64,000 nucleotides of DNA. Source: an uncultured Pelagibacteraceae bacterium. Its GTDB lineage: Bacteria; Pseudomonadota; Alphaproteobacteria; Pelagibacterales; Pelagibacteraceae. A program made the position numbers and the translations under genes. The first letter of the stretch is position 1; each line of letters opens with the position of its first letter. The DNA lies in NCBI GenBank assembly GCA_902561585.1, contig CACEQK010000001.1:1-64000 (forward strand), given 5' to 3'. The notes under the pieces were generated by a model, which saw only the letters and a list, made by a program, of their open reading frames with translations, was not told where the DNA came from and did no database searches. Of the stretch, positions 31,555-41,510 are shown piece by piece.

Positions 31555-32817
31555 ATGACAATTCAAAAAATTTTAGTTCCAGATATGGGTGACTTTAAAA
31601 ATGTAGAAGTCATCGAAGTTCTTGTTAAAAATGGTCAAGTTATTAAAAAAAATGATTCTTTAATAACTTTAGAAAGCGACAAATCAAGTGTTGAGGTGCC
31701 ATCAACTCACGAAGGCAAGATAGAAAAAATTAATGTTTCTGTAGGTGATAAAATTAACAAAGGAGATTTAATTCTTACTTTAGAGTCAAAGCAGGAAACA
31801 AATGAGCCAGTAAAAGAAAAATCTAAAAAAGAACCAGTAAAACAAAAAATACAAGATGAAGAAGTCCAGGTACAAAAGCAACAACCTGCACCTAGTGTTC
31901 CTGCTTCAGGAAAAAGTTCTGCAAGTCCAAAAATAAGAAAATTTGCAAGAGAGCTTGGAGCCGATATTTCTAAAATTTCTGGCACACAACGAGCTGGAAG
32001 AGTGTCAGAAGAAGATGTAAAAAATTTTATAAGATCTCAAGTGACAGTTTCTCAAGGTGAGGTGCAAAAAAAAGAAGTTACAAAATATGTAGAAGAATAT
32101 TCTCACGAGGAATTTGGAAAAATAGCAATACAAGATCTACCGCGTATTAAAAAACTTTCGGGACCACATTTAGTCAGATCGTGGACAGAAATTCCACATG
32201 TTACTCAACACGATGAAATAGATATTACTGACATGGAGCAGTTTAGAAATTCTTTATACGATTATTATACTGGTGAAAAAATAAAAGTAACTCCTCTTGC
32301 TTTTATTGCAAAAGCCTTAGTGAGTGCTCTAAAAGAATTTCCAAATTTTAATGCATCATTAAACCCTGAGAGTAATAAAATTATTTATAAAAAATATTTT
32401 CATATCGGTTTTGCCGTTGACACTCCCCATGGTCTAATGGTTCCTAAATTAAGAAACGTTGATCAAATGAGTATTCAAAAAATTGGAGAAGAGCTTAAAA
32501 ATATAAGTCAACTTTGTAGGGACCTGAAGATCGATAAAAAAGAATTTTTTGGTGGATCGATGACTATCTCGAGTTTAGGAGGTATTGGTGGAACTCATTT
32601 TACTCCTATCATTAATCCGCCAGAGGTAGCAATTTTAGGAGTTGGAAGAACTTTCGATCGACTTGTTAAAGAAAAAAATCAAATAGTTTCTAAAAAGATA
32701 CTTCCCATATCACTATCTTATGATCACAGATTAATAGATGGAGCAGAAGGTGCTAGATTTTGTGTTTATCTTGGAAAATGTCTTGGAAAAGATTTTGCCT
32801 TTAAGCTTGCTGTTTAG
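31555..32817 (+). CDS. aceF: Dihydrolipoamide acetyltransferase (PDH E2)
   Basis: Lipoyl domain (LESDKSSVEVPST), E3/E1-binding domain (SPKIRKFARELGAD), catalytic SYDHRLIDGAEG. Confidence 0.95.
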   Translation: MTIQKILVPDMGDFKNVEVIEVLVKNGQVIKKNDSLITLESDKSSVEVPSTHEGKIEKINVSVGDKINKGDLILTLESKQETNEPVKEKSKKEPVKQKIQDEEVQVQKQQPAPSVPASGKSSASPKIRKFARELGADISKISGTQRAGRVSEEDVKNFIRSQVTVSQGEVQKKEVTKYVEEYSHEEFGKIAIQDLPRIKKLSGPHLVRSWTEIPHVTQHDEIDITDMEQFRNSLYDYYTGEKIKVTPLAFIAKALVSALKEFPNFNASLNPESNKIIYKKYFHIGFAVDTPHGLMVPKLRNVDQMSIQKIGEELKNISQLCRDLKIDKKEFFGGSMTISSLGGIGGTHFTPIINPPEVAILGVGRTFDRLVKEKNQIVSKKILPISLSYDHRLIDGAEGARFCVYLGKCLGKDFAFKLAV

Positions 32818-32841
32818 ATCTTCTTAAACTATTAACCCCTG

Positions 32842-33744
32842 ATGGATAAAAAATCGTTCTCACTGATTTGCGCTATTGTTACGTCTGTTCTTTGGGGCTC
32901 AGCTTTTGTGGCGCAAGACATGGGTATGGATTTTATTGGACCTCATACTTTTAATGTAGGAAGATTTTTAATAGGATTTTTAACTTTAGTTCCTTTCTTT
33001 TTTATTTTTGAATTTAAAAATATAAATTTCAAACAACTTGATAAAAGAGAAATAGCTTTTTTTTTATTTTACTTAGGATTTGTTTTAGCCATAGGCCAAG
33101 AACTACAACAGATTTCTTTAATCTATACTGATGTAGCAAACACTGGTGTTTTTACAGTCTTCTATGTTTTAGTCGTTCCAGTAATTTCTTACTTTATATT
33201 TTCAAAAAAAATGCACTGGTCTATTTGGCCGTCGGTTTTTATCTGTATTCTTGGTGGCTTACTTTTAAGTGAGCTTAATAATTATTCGGTAAGATTGGGT
33301 GATACTTTAGGTATCTTAAGTGCCTTTTGTTGGGGAGTTCATATTTTGCTTATTAGAAAAACGGTTGAAATGTTTAACTTTCCTATAACTATAGCAATGT
33401 CTCAATGTTTTGTGGCATGCTTAGTTTTGATTGGTCCAATGTTTTATTTTGAAGACCCAACGTTTAGTAATTTTTTAAAAGACTCATACGAAGTTTTATA
33501 TGTGGGAATTCTATCAAGTGGCCTTGCTTTTTTATTACAAACATACAGTTTACAAAATATATCTCCGGCTCCTGCTGCAATAGTTTTCTCGTTGGAAGGT
33601 GTTTTCGCAGCAATTTTGGCATGGTTAATATTAGACCAATTCTTAAATGAAATTAAAGTTTTAGGAATATTTTTAATATTGGCTGCTGTAATTTTCTCAC
33701 AACTAATGCCAATATATGATAAGAAAAATTATGGACGAAACTAA
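32842..33744 (+). CDS. DMT-superfamily (EamA) transporter
   Basis: 10-TM pattern with two EamA repeats, WGSAFVAQDMGMDFIGPHTFN. Confidence 0.85.
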   Translation: MDKKSFSLICAIVTSVLWGSAFVAQDMGMDFIGPHTFNVGRFLIGFLTLVPFFFIFEFKNINFKQLDKREIAFFLFYLGFVLAIGQELQQISLIYTDVANTGVFTVFYVLVVPVISYFIFSKKMHWSIWPSVFICILGGLLLSELNNYSVRLGDTLGILSAFCWGVHILLIRKTVEMFNFPITIAMSQCFVACLVLIGPMFYFEDPTFSNFLKDSYEVLYVGILSSGLAFLLQTYSLQNISPAPAAIVFSLEGVFAAILAWLILDQFLNEIKVLGIFLILAAVIFSQLMPIYDKKNYGRN

Positions 33745-34108
33745 CAAAGGTTATATGAAGCATTTAGGTGGTCTGGAATTAAAACAGATCAGCGAAACAC
33801 AATACGAATTTATTGTTGAAGTAAAAGAAATGCACTTAAACACTGGGAAAATTGCTCATGGTGGTTTCCTTGCTTCTATTGCAGACACGGGAATGGGCAC
33901 AGCTGCTCATAGAGTTGCGGGAGATAAAAGATGTGTAACAATAAATTTAGATATGAAATTTATTTCTACAGGGTTGTTAGGTGATAAATTAAAAGGAAAA
34001 GTAAAGATTTTAAAAAAAACAAATACTCTTATCTTTATCTCTTGTGAAATTTCAAATTCTAGCGACATAGTTGCCTTTGCAAGTGGTACTTGGAAAATAC
34101 TAAAATAG
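33731..34108 (+). CDS. PaaI-like hotdog thioesterase (start likely 33731 rather than 33716)
   Basis: NTGKIAHGGFLASIADTGMGTAAH hotdog motif; conserved N-terminus from MDETNKGY. Confidence 0.8.
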   Translation: MDETNKGYMKHLGGLELKQISETQYEFIVEVKEMHLNTGKIAHGGFLASIADTGMGTAAHRVAGDKRCVTINLDMKFISTGLLGDKLKGKVKILKKTNTLIFISCEISNSSDIVAFASGTWKILK

Positions 34109-34114
34109 TTAATA

Positions 34115-35584
34115 ATGCATACAAAATCTGTTTTAGTTTCTGCTCTACTCTCTCTTTTTATATTTAATAACGCATCAGCAAATTTTTTTAAAAACATAAC
34201 TAACTTAATTGACGGAAATTATGAAAGCCTTAGATACGGAATATCAGTTGCTGATGTAGACAATAATGGAACATATGAATTTATAGTTGCGGGTTTTGGA
34301 AGTGAAAATTTAGCTCTTTCGTATAAAGATAATAAATTAAAAAATATTATTGATGATGAAAAATTTACTGATAAAAAAAGTTTTACTATTGGAGTTGCGG
34401 CGTGCGATATTGACTCTGATGGGTATGAAGAAATTTATTTTCTTAACACAGACACATATAGTGGTGAAAAAAGATATTCTGATAGATTAATAGATCTAAA
34501 AAACAAAAAATTTTTTGATATTTTCGAACAGAAGAAAAATCAATCAGATTTAAACTTTACAGCTGGTCGTTCGGTAGTCTGTGTAGACAGAAAAGGAAAT
34601 GGAAAATTTGGGATTTATGTTGCTAATTATGGTGGCCCTACAAGATTCTATGAAAAATTTGAAGGAAGAATTGCTGATAAAGCATCAGAGTTTGGGTTGG
34701 ACAAAATAACTGGAGGACGAGCAGTTGTTGCAGGCCACATTCTATCCAGCAATATTGATATTTTCGCTGCAAACGAAAGAGGAGTTAATTTTTTGTATAA
34801 AAATGTAGATGGTACTTTCTATGATGTTGCCTCAAGGTACGAGGTTTTAGACCCCTATGAAAATGGAAGAGGAACAACCTTAAGTGATGTCTTGTACAGA
34901 GGACAATTGGATATAGTGAGTGGTAATTGGGACGGGGAACATCGAATTTTTGTAAAAAAAAAAAATACATTTAAAGACATTGCTGAAGGTGAATTTAAGA
35001 TGCCATCCAAAATAAGAACAGTAATATCTGCAGATTTTGATAATGACGGTTACGATGAAATTTTTTTAAATAATATTGGAGAGCCAAATAAATTATTTAA
35101 GATTAAAGAAAACGGGGAGCTAAAAGAAATTGATTTAGCAATTAATTCTGAACCTAATGGACTTGGTACTGGCGCAGCTGTGGCAGATATCGATAAAGAT
35201 GGTATTTTAGAATTATTAATCTCACATGGAGAAACAGGGAATCAAATACTTACTCTTTATAAAGCTGATATCAAAAAAAGCAAAAATTTTTTAAGAATAA
35301 AACCTTTGAATAAAAATGGAGCACCAGCAAGAGGTGCAACAGTAACGCTTACTTCTAATTTACGAAAGCACTCTAAAACAATCGATGCAGGATCAGGATA
35401 TTTATGTCAAATGGAGCCTGTTGCTCACTATGGAATACGGGATGGTGAAAAGGATTTCAAAGTTTCGGTAAAGTGGACAAATGGAAAAATTAATAATTAT
35501 AAAATTCCTAAGATTGGAAAAACTTATATTTTTCAAGAGAGTAAAATGTCTGTAAATTCTAATGCAAGTATAACTATAAGATAG
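34115..35584 (+). CDS. FG-GAP/VCBS repeat secreted protein with ASPIC/UnbV (CRTAC1-like) C-terminus
   Basis: Signal peptide; repeated DVDNNG/DIDSDG/DFDNDG Ca-binding motifs; C-terminal NKNGAPARGATVTLTS...GYLCQMEPVAHYGI. Confidence 0.85.
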   Translation: MHTKSVLVSALLSLFIFNNASANFFKNITNLIDGNYESLRYGISVADVDNNGTYEFIVAGFGSENLALSYKDNKLKNIIDDEKFTDKKSFTIGVAACDIDSDGYEEIYFLNTDTYSGEKRYSDRLIDLKNKKFFDIFEQKKNQSDLNFTAGRSVVCVDRKGNGKFGIYVANYGGPTRFYEKFEGRIADKASEFGLDKITGGRAVVAGHILSSNIDIFAANERGVNFLYKNVDGTFYDVASRYEVLDPYENGRGTTLSDVLYRGQLDIVSGNWDGEHRIFVKKKNTFKDIAEGEFKMPSKIRTVISADFDNDGYDEIFLNNIGEPNKLFKIKENGELKEIDLAINSEPNGLGTGAAVADIDKDGILELLISHGETGNQILTLYKADIKKSKNFLRIKPLNKNGAPARGATVTLTSNLRKHSKTIDAGSGYLCQMEPVAHYGIRDGEKDFKVSVKWTNGKINNYKIPKIGKTYIFQESKMSVNSNASITIR

Positions 35585-35588
35585 TTGC

Positions 35589-36287
35589 CTATCTTGCCAT
35601 TTTAATAAATATATCGCCCATGCCAATATTCATTTGTTCTAAAGGAATATCATTTTTGAAAGCACAAAATTTCCCTGTAATTTCATTAGACTCTATTTTT
35701 TTAATGTCTGCTTTTTGACATTTTTTTGCTTTGTATAAAATTCCTATTACTAATTTACTATCAACTACATGAACCTCTTCTTTATTTAATTTTTGACCAT
35801 TGCAGAAATAATTTCTATTTACTTCCTTTGGAAAATCTTTTTTTGTACATGGATTATCTATTAAAAGAACATCAAGCGATCTTGGGCCATCTTTAAATTT
35901 ATGTTTGATTTTTTTAACTTTTGTATAATTCATTAGATCACAAGAGCAAGGCCAACAACATCTATAAAGTTCTCCACAAATATTTTTTTGTGTTCTTAAC
36001 TCTTTAACAAAAACATAGTCAGGTTTTTCGCCTGGGTTTATTAGTGAGCCTGACACAGGGCAATAAAGTTTGTTATATTCTTTAAATTCCTCATAAGTAA
36101 AATTTTGGTCTAGTAAGTATTTGAAAAATCTTGGACCTGCAGCATTCCTATTGCTATCTGGAAATATTTTAGACCAGTTTTTAACAAGGTTTTCATAGTA
36201 AAACTTTTTTTGTTGAAAATTTACTTCAGCATTAGCTGATAAGAAGAGGGTTAATGTTAAAAATAATACTTTTAAAGAAAATTTCAT
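35589..36287 (-). CDS. Secreted Cys-rich hypothetical protein
   Basis: Signal peptide MKFSLKVLFLTLTLFLSANA; CGELYRCCWPCSCDL motif. Confidence 0.65.
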   Translation of the reverse strand: MKFSLKVLFLTLTLFLSANAEVNFQQKKFYYENLVKNWSKIFPDSNRNAAGPRFFKYLLDQNFTYEEFKEYNKLYCPVSGSLINPGEKPDYVFVKELRTQKNICGELYRCCWPCSCDLMNYTKVKKIKHKFKDGPRSLDVLLIDNPCTKKDFPKEVNRNYFCNGQKLNKEEVHVVDSKLVIGILYKAKKCQKADIKKIESNEITGKFCAFKNDIPLEQMNIGMGDIFIKMAR

Positions 36288-36343
36288 GCATTAAGCTAAT
36301 TCATTTTCAAGTTAGTTTCACTGCGGTTTTCTTGCTTAGCTGA

Positions 36344-36493
36344 TTAATTTTTTCTTCTAATCTTTTTTATTCCACAATCTTTGCATTTTACCGTTTCAGT
36401 TGAACCACCTGGTCCGAAACTATAGTTAATATCTACTTTTTCGTATCTGTGAATACCTACTTTACAAAACAATAAATACAACCACTTAATCAT
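36344..36493 (-). CDS. 49-aa zinc-ribbon-like small protein (not in supplied ORF track)
   Basis: Translation MIKWLYLLFCKVGIHRYEKVDINYSFGPGGSTETVKCKDCGIKKIRRKN*; C-x-H and CxxC pattern. Confidence 0.6.
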   Translation of the reverse strand: MIKWLYLLFCKVGIHRYEKVDINYSFGPGGSTETVKCKDCGIKKIRRKN

Positions 36494-36538
36494 AATTAAA
36501 ACAAAAATAAATTTTAATATTATTAAGGAGGTAATTTT

Positions 36539-36595
36539 ATGTCAGGATGGGAAATACTCTTAGTTGTTGCGATTTTATACGCAATTGTTAATTAG
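36539..36595 (+). CDS. 18-aa hydrophobic micropeptide
   Basis: AAGGAGGT at 36525-36532, 7-nt spacing, then MSGWEILLVVAILYAIVN*. Confidence 0.55.
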   Translation: MSGWEILLVVAILYAIVN

Positions 36596-36626
36596 TAAAT
36601 TAAATTATTAAATATTTATAAAAGAC

Positions 36627-38969
36627 TTATTCTGATAAGGATTTCTTTTTTCCAAATTTAAAATTTATATAACCGAATAAAATTAATAATATTAATGCAA
36701 AGGGGTAAACTATAGCTTTATTTGGTCTTTCTGGATTTTCAATTTTAAAATTACTAATGATATCACCCATTTGAATACCTGATTTTTTTGCCTCCCCTTT
36801 CCAATTTAATTTATCTACAGTGAGTAGATCATTCTGATCTACTAATGTCACTCCATATTCTTCTAAATTATAATCATTTTCAAATTTTCCTTTATCAATT
36901 ACGAATAATTTATATCTTTCTCCATATTCGGTCACTCGAGTAACCTTAATGTGAACTTCTTTTGAGGGATCGAAAGACAAATTTTGAATACTTTCTACTG
37001 AAAGTTTTTGTTCATTAAATTTCGGATAAAATTTACCTAATACAAAGTCTGGGGCTAAAAAAGATAAAGATATAATTAAGAAAGCTATAGTTTCATACCA
37101 TTTTAGTTTATTTATGAACCATTGTTGTGTGGCTGATGTAAAAACTAAAATACCAATTAGAGAAGTTACTATTACTAATAAAGCTTGCCAGATACTATCA
37201 ACACCAATTAATAAAAGCTCATGATTAAATAAAAAAACTATAGGTAAAATTCCTGTTCTTAAACTATACCAAATAGCTTGGAGTCCCGTTCTTAAAGGAT
37301 CTCCACCAGAAATTGCTGCTGCTGCATAAGACGCTAAACCAACAGGAGGAGTTACATCGGCCATCAATCCAAAATAAAATACAAATAAGTGAACAGCTAT
37401 TAACGGGAAAATAAAGCCCGAAGCATTTCCAACATCAACTAAAACTGTAGCCATTAGTGAAGCCACTACTACATAGTTAGCAGTTGTGGGTAGACCCATT
37501 CCTAGAAGCAAACAAAGAATAATAGTTAACAAAATTAATATAATTACATTATCTCTTGCTATTGTCTCGATGACTATAATTAAATTAGTACTTAATCCTG
37601 TTGAACCAACTGCACCTACTATTATACCTGCAGTAGCAATCGCAATTCCAACTCCCACCATGTTAATTGCTCCTTTTTGGAGCCCAACAATTGTTTGGTT
37701 CCACCATTCGATTAAGCCAGTTTTATAATTAGAGTTTTTAATTATACGATTTATCAAATTCACTAAGATCAAAGAAATGGTTGCGTAAAAAATTGAAAAA
37801 CCTGCTGTGTACCTCATGTAAACAAGTAAAAAAATTAGAACAAAAATTGGAATTAGAAAATGTAACCCAGATAAAAAAGTTCTCTTAAGATGTGGAACGT
37901 CTGCATCATCCATTCCTTTTAGCCCTAGTTTAAGAGCTTCTAGATGAGATATATAAAATAAAGCAATGTATGAAATGATAGCTGGTAAAAAAGCATGTTT
38001 AACAACTTCAAAATAAGTAACACCAATAAAACTTGCCATAACGAAAGCTGCAGCTCCCATAACTGGTGGCATGATTTGACCATTAACAGATGAAGAAACT
38101 TCAATGGCTCCTGCTTTTTCTTGAGAAAATCCAGTTTTTTTCATTATAGGAATTGTAAAAGTTCCGGTTGTAACAGTATTTGCAATTGAAGAACCTGATA
38201 TCATTCCTGTCATTCCTGATCCTAGAATTGCTGCTTTAGCTGGCCCTCCACGCATCTTGCCTACCATTGCGAAAGCTAAATCTAAAAAATATTTTCCTCC
38301 ACCTGCAGTTTCTAATAATGCTCCAAAAAGAACGAATAAAAATATAAAATCAACAGAAACACCTATAGGTATTCCAAAAATAGCTTCTTGATCAAACCAT
38401 TGGAAACCAACTAGTCTTTTAACAGATAGACCCCCATGAGAAATAATATCTGGAGCATATTTACCAAAATAAGAAAATAAAAGAAAACAGATTGCAATTA
38501 TTACCAGTGGTAATCCGATAGCTCTTCTTGTGGCCTCTAAAAGTATTAAAATACCTGTTGCCCCAATAATAAGCTCTACAGGAACTTTAAGTCCGAATAT
38601 CTCTTTAACTAAAAGTATCCCGCCCCTATTAACAAGATCATCATAAAAAAAATATATATAAAGACAACAGAATGCAGCGACAATACTTATTAGAATATCA
38701 AAAACTGATATTTTCTTTCCTCGTACAACAGGAAAGATTAAAAATGTAAGTGTGAGTGCGAAACCTAAATGTATTGCTCTAGCAGGTAAACCTTTGAACA
38801 TTCCAAAGTTAAACCAAAAAGGAAAAGGCGAAGCATACCAAAGTTGAAATAATGTCCAAATAATTGCTATTCCAAAAACTATTTTTAAATGGATGCCTGA
38901 TAAATTTCTAGTAGGAGAAATATCTTCTTGAATTTTGTCTTTAATCTTACTTTGAATAGTTTGATTCAT
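36627..38969 (-). CDS. TRAP transporter fused permease (TAXI type, DUF3394-like C-terminus)
   Basis: Fused DctQM-like hydrophobic architecture, GSGMTGMISGSSIANTVTTGTFTIPIMKK; C-terminal periplasmic segment. Confidence 0.93.
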   Translation of the reverse strand: MNQTIQSKIKDKIQEDISPTRNLSGIHLKIVFGIAIIWTLFQLWYASPFPFWFNFGMFKGLPARAIHLGFALTLTFLIFPVVRGKKISVFDILISIVAAFCCLYIYFFYDDLVNRGGILLVKEIFGLKVPVELIIGATGILILLEATRRAIGLPLVIIAICFLLFSYFGKYAPDIISHGGLSVKRLVGFQWFDQEAIFGIPIGVSVDFIFLFVLFGALLETAGGGKYFLDLAFAMVGKMRGGPAKAAILGSGMTGMISGSSIANTVTTGTFTIPIMKKTGFSQEKAGAIEVSSSVNGQIMPPVMGAAAFVMASFIGVTYFEVVKHAFLPAIISYIALFYISHLEALKLGLKGMDDADVPHLKRTFLSGLHFLIPIFVLIFLLVYMRYTAGFSIFYATISLILVNLINRIIKNSNYKTGLIEWWNQTIVGLQKGAINMVGVGIAIATAGIIVGAVGSTGLSTNLIIVIETIARDNVIILILLTIILCLLLGMGLPTTANYVVVASLMATVLVDVGNASGFIFPLIAVHLFVFYFGLMADVTPPVGLASYAAAAISGGDPLRTGLQAIWYSLRTGILPIVFLFNHELLLIGVDSIWQALLVIVTSLIGILVFTSATQQWFINKLKWYETIAFLIISLSFLAPDFVLGKFYPKFNEQKLSVESIQNLSFDPSKEVHIKVTRVTEYGERYKLFVIDKGKFENDYNLEEYGVTLVDQNDLLTVDKLNWKGEAKKSGIQMGDIISNFKIENPERPNKAIVYPFALILLILFGYINFKFGKKKSLSE

Positions 38970-38991
38970 CTTTTTTTAAGATACATTATTC

Positions 38992-39027
38992 TAAAAAAAA
39001 AGGCCCAAGAAATATTGGGCCTTTTTT
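38992..39027. terminator. Bidirectional intrinsic terminator between TAXI solute-binding gene and permease gene
   Basis: A-tract + GGCCCAA-gaaata-TTGGGCC + T6; T-tract on both strands. Confidence 0.9.
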
Positions 39028-39047
39028 AATTAGACTAAAAAGTTGAA

Positions 39048-40052
39048 TTACATTAATCCAGCTTCTTTGTAATACTTAATTGCACCTGGATGTAATGGAG
39101 CCGATAAACCATCAGCTATCATATTTTTCTTTTCCAGAGGTCCAAAAGCTGGGTGCTGAGCTCTGAAATCATCAAAGTTTTCCATTACCGCTTTTGTTAC
39201 TAAGTATACAAGTTCTTCAGAAACATCAGCGCTTGTAACAACTGTAGCTTTTACACCAAACGTTGTCGCATCTTTTTTCTGATTAGAATAAGTTCCTTTT
39301 GGAATTACAGCTTTTGCATAATAGTCAGCTCCATCAATTAAGCCTTGAACTGGCGCACCAGTTAAGTTGATTGGGCTAGCTTTTGCTTTACAAGTAGCTG
39401 CTTGCTCCATAGCGCCATTAGGAAATCCAACTGAATATCCGAATGCATCTATTTTGCCATCGCAAAGAGCTTTTACTTGTTCAGAAGAAGTAAGCTCAGT
39501 AGTTGCTTTGAACATACTCATGTCTGCTCCCATAGCTTTCATTAATTCTTCCATAGTTCCTCTTTGACCAGAACCAGGGTTACCAATGTTTACTGTTTTT
39601 CCTTTTAGGCCCTTGAAATTTTTAATTCCAGATTTTTTACTTGCCCAAATTTGGAAAGGTTCATTGTGAACAGAAAATACAGCTCTTAAATTACTAAACT
39701 GTTTTCCTTCCCATTTGCTTGAACCATTGTAAGCATGATACTGCCAGTCCGACTGAGCAACACCAAATTGAAACTCGCCATCTTTGATTTGTCCAATATT
39801 GTAGTTAGAACCACCTGTTGAAGGCGCAGTACATCTATAAGCTTTTGCTGTACCTTTTTTTCTACCGTGATCAGCGCTTATTGCTGACTTGTGTAACATT
39901 TTACATATAGCGTTACCTGTTTGGAAATATACTCCTGTTGGTCCGCCTGTTCCTATTGTAAAGAACTCTGCTGATTTTGCTATTGAAGTGAATGGGCTTG
40001 AAAAAGCTATCATTACTAGAACAGCTGAAATCATAGATATTATTTTTTTCAT
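39048..40052 (-). CDS. TAXI-family TRAP transporter solute-binding subunit
   Basis: FTIGTGGPTGVYFQTGNAICKML, SGQRGTMEELMKAMG. Confidence 0.93.
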   Translation of the reverse strand: MKKIISMISAVLVMIAFSSPFTSIAKSAEFFTIGTGGPTGVYFQTGNAICKMLHKSAISADHGRKKGTAKAYRCTAPSTGGSNYNIGQIKDGEFQFGVAQSDWQYHAYNGSSKWEGKQFSNLRAVFSVHNEPFQIWASKKSGIKNFKGLKGKTVNIGNPGSGQRGTMEELMKAMGADMSMFKATTELTSSEQVKALCDGKIDAFGYSVGFPNGAMEQAATCKAKASPINLTGAPVQGLIDGADYYAKAVIPKGTYSNQKKDATTFGVKATVVTSADVSEELVYLVTKAVMENFDDFRAQHPAFGPLEKKNMIADGLSAPLHPGAIKYYKEAGLM

Positions 40053-40115
40053 GTGTTCTCCCTTTTGTTTATTATCGAATTTAACTACGTTATTGTATCG
40101 AGGTCAAAGAGAATC

Positions 40116-41354
40116 TTATAAATTTTTAACCCAATTTGATAATTTTAAAACGCCTTCAACCACATTTGGTGCATACTTTCTAATCATCTCATTATCTATC
40201 ATCTTGCAATTTGATACATTTTTAAAAAATTCTACTCCGTCGAAATCGGTATAACTTAATCTCGTTAACATTTTTTTTGGCTTAAAACCAAAATCTGAAC
40301 CTGGTAACATCGCTACTCCTGTCTCATTTAAAATTGCATTACATAGTTTTGAAGATGTTTTATATTTTTTATTTTTAAATTCTGGCATTAAATAAAAAGC
40401 ACCTTGTGGAGGAGTGATTAAAACCTTATTTGATTTCAAATTATTGTAAACGTAGTTTCCAACAGCATTTAATATCGCTCTAACTTTTAGCTTATATTGA
40501 TCATGCTCGTGAGCGTATGCTTCAACAGATGCATATTGTGTTGGAGTGTTTACAGTAGAATAAGATTCGCTTGCAAGTGATTTTAAACTCTTTAAAAATT
40601 CAGTTAATTTTTTTGGAACAGCTAGAAAACCTAATCTCCAACCTCCTGCACCACACCATTTACTTAATCCACCTGTTATAAAAGTTAATTCAGGATAAAA
40701 TTTTGAAATTGAACTATAATCGTTAGTAAAAGTTAGGTCAGTATAAATTTCATCAGACAGAATCATGATTTTATATTTTTTTGCTACTTTAGCTAACTCT
40801 TCTAAATTTTTACAAACTGCTCCTGATGGATTGTTTGGCGAATTAAGAATTAAGATTAAATTTTTATTTTTTCCAACTGACTTGATTTTTTTTTCAAGTT
40901 CTTTTCCAGTAGGAAACCAATTATTTTCTCTTGTAGTCTCTAACCAGTGGACTTTATTTGAACCTATTTCTGCTTGTGGCTCATAAGAAACCCAACCAGG
41001 TGCAGGAATTATAATTTCCCCATTAAAAGCAATATGTATTAATAACATTGCTTCTTTCGAACCAGGTGTGATTAATATATTTTCTTTTGGGTAATCATTT
41101 CCTGTTCTTTTTGCTAAATAATTTGAAATATTCTCTCTTAGTTCAGGTAATCCTTGAATAGGTAAGTATTCTTTTCTATGAGCGTTTTTTTTTAAAGCCT
41201 CTACAATTTTTTCTGGAACTGGAAATGGAGATTGTCCAAAGCCGAATTGATATACTTTTTTTCCATTAGATATTAGTTCTTTGGACTTTTCATTAATTAC
41301 AAGTGTAGATGATTCTTTGAGTTTTAGAATTTTCTTTTTTACTTTAGATGACAT
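40116..41354 (-). CDS. Class I/II PLP-dependent aminotransferase
   Basis: LNSPNNPSGAVC, SDEIYTDL, GGLSKWCGAGGWRLGF (PLP Lys). Confidence 0.9.
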   Translation of the reverse strand: MSSKVKKKILKLKESSTLVINEKSKELISNGKKVYQFGFGQSPFPVPEKIVEALKKNAHRKEYLPIQGLPELRENISNYLAKRTGNDYPKENILITPGSKEAMLLIHIAFNGEIIIPAPGWVSYEPQAEIGSNKVHWLETTRENNWFPTGKELEKKIKSVGKNKNLILILNSPNNPSGAVCKNLEELAKVAKKYKIMILSDEIYTDLTFTNDYSSISKFYPELTFITGGLSKWCGAGGWRLGFLAVPKKLTEFLKSLKSLASESYSTVNTPTQYASVEAYAHEHDQYKLKVRAILNAVGNYVYNNLKSNKVLITPPQGAFYLMPEFKNKKYKTSSKLCNAILNETGVAMLPGSDFGFKPKKMLTRLSYTDFDGVEFFKNVSNCKMIDNEMIRKYAPNVVEGVLKLSNWVKNL

Positions 41355-41510
41355 TTTTACTTTTAATTACCTATACGGGGACTGCCTATTACAAGTCAAA
41401 TCAATTGTGAAAATTAGAACATTTGACAAAATGATTCGGTCATGTTTTAATCTTATTTTGTTCTCAACATTGGTCTACATATAGTATAAATAAAATTTTC
41501 TAACACAAAA

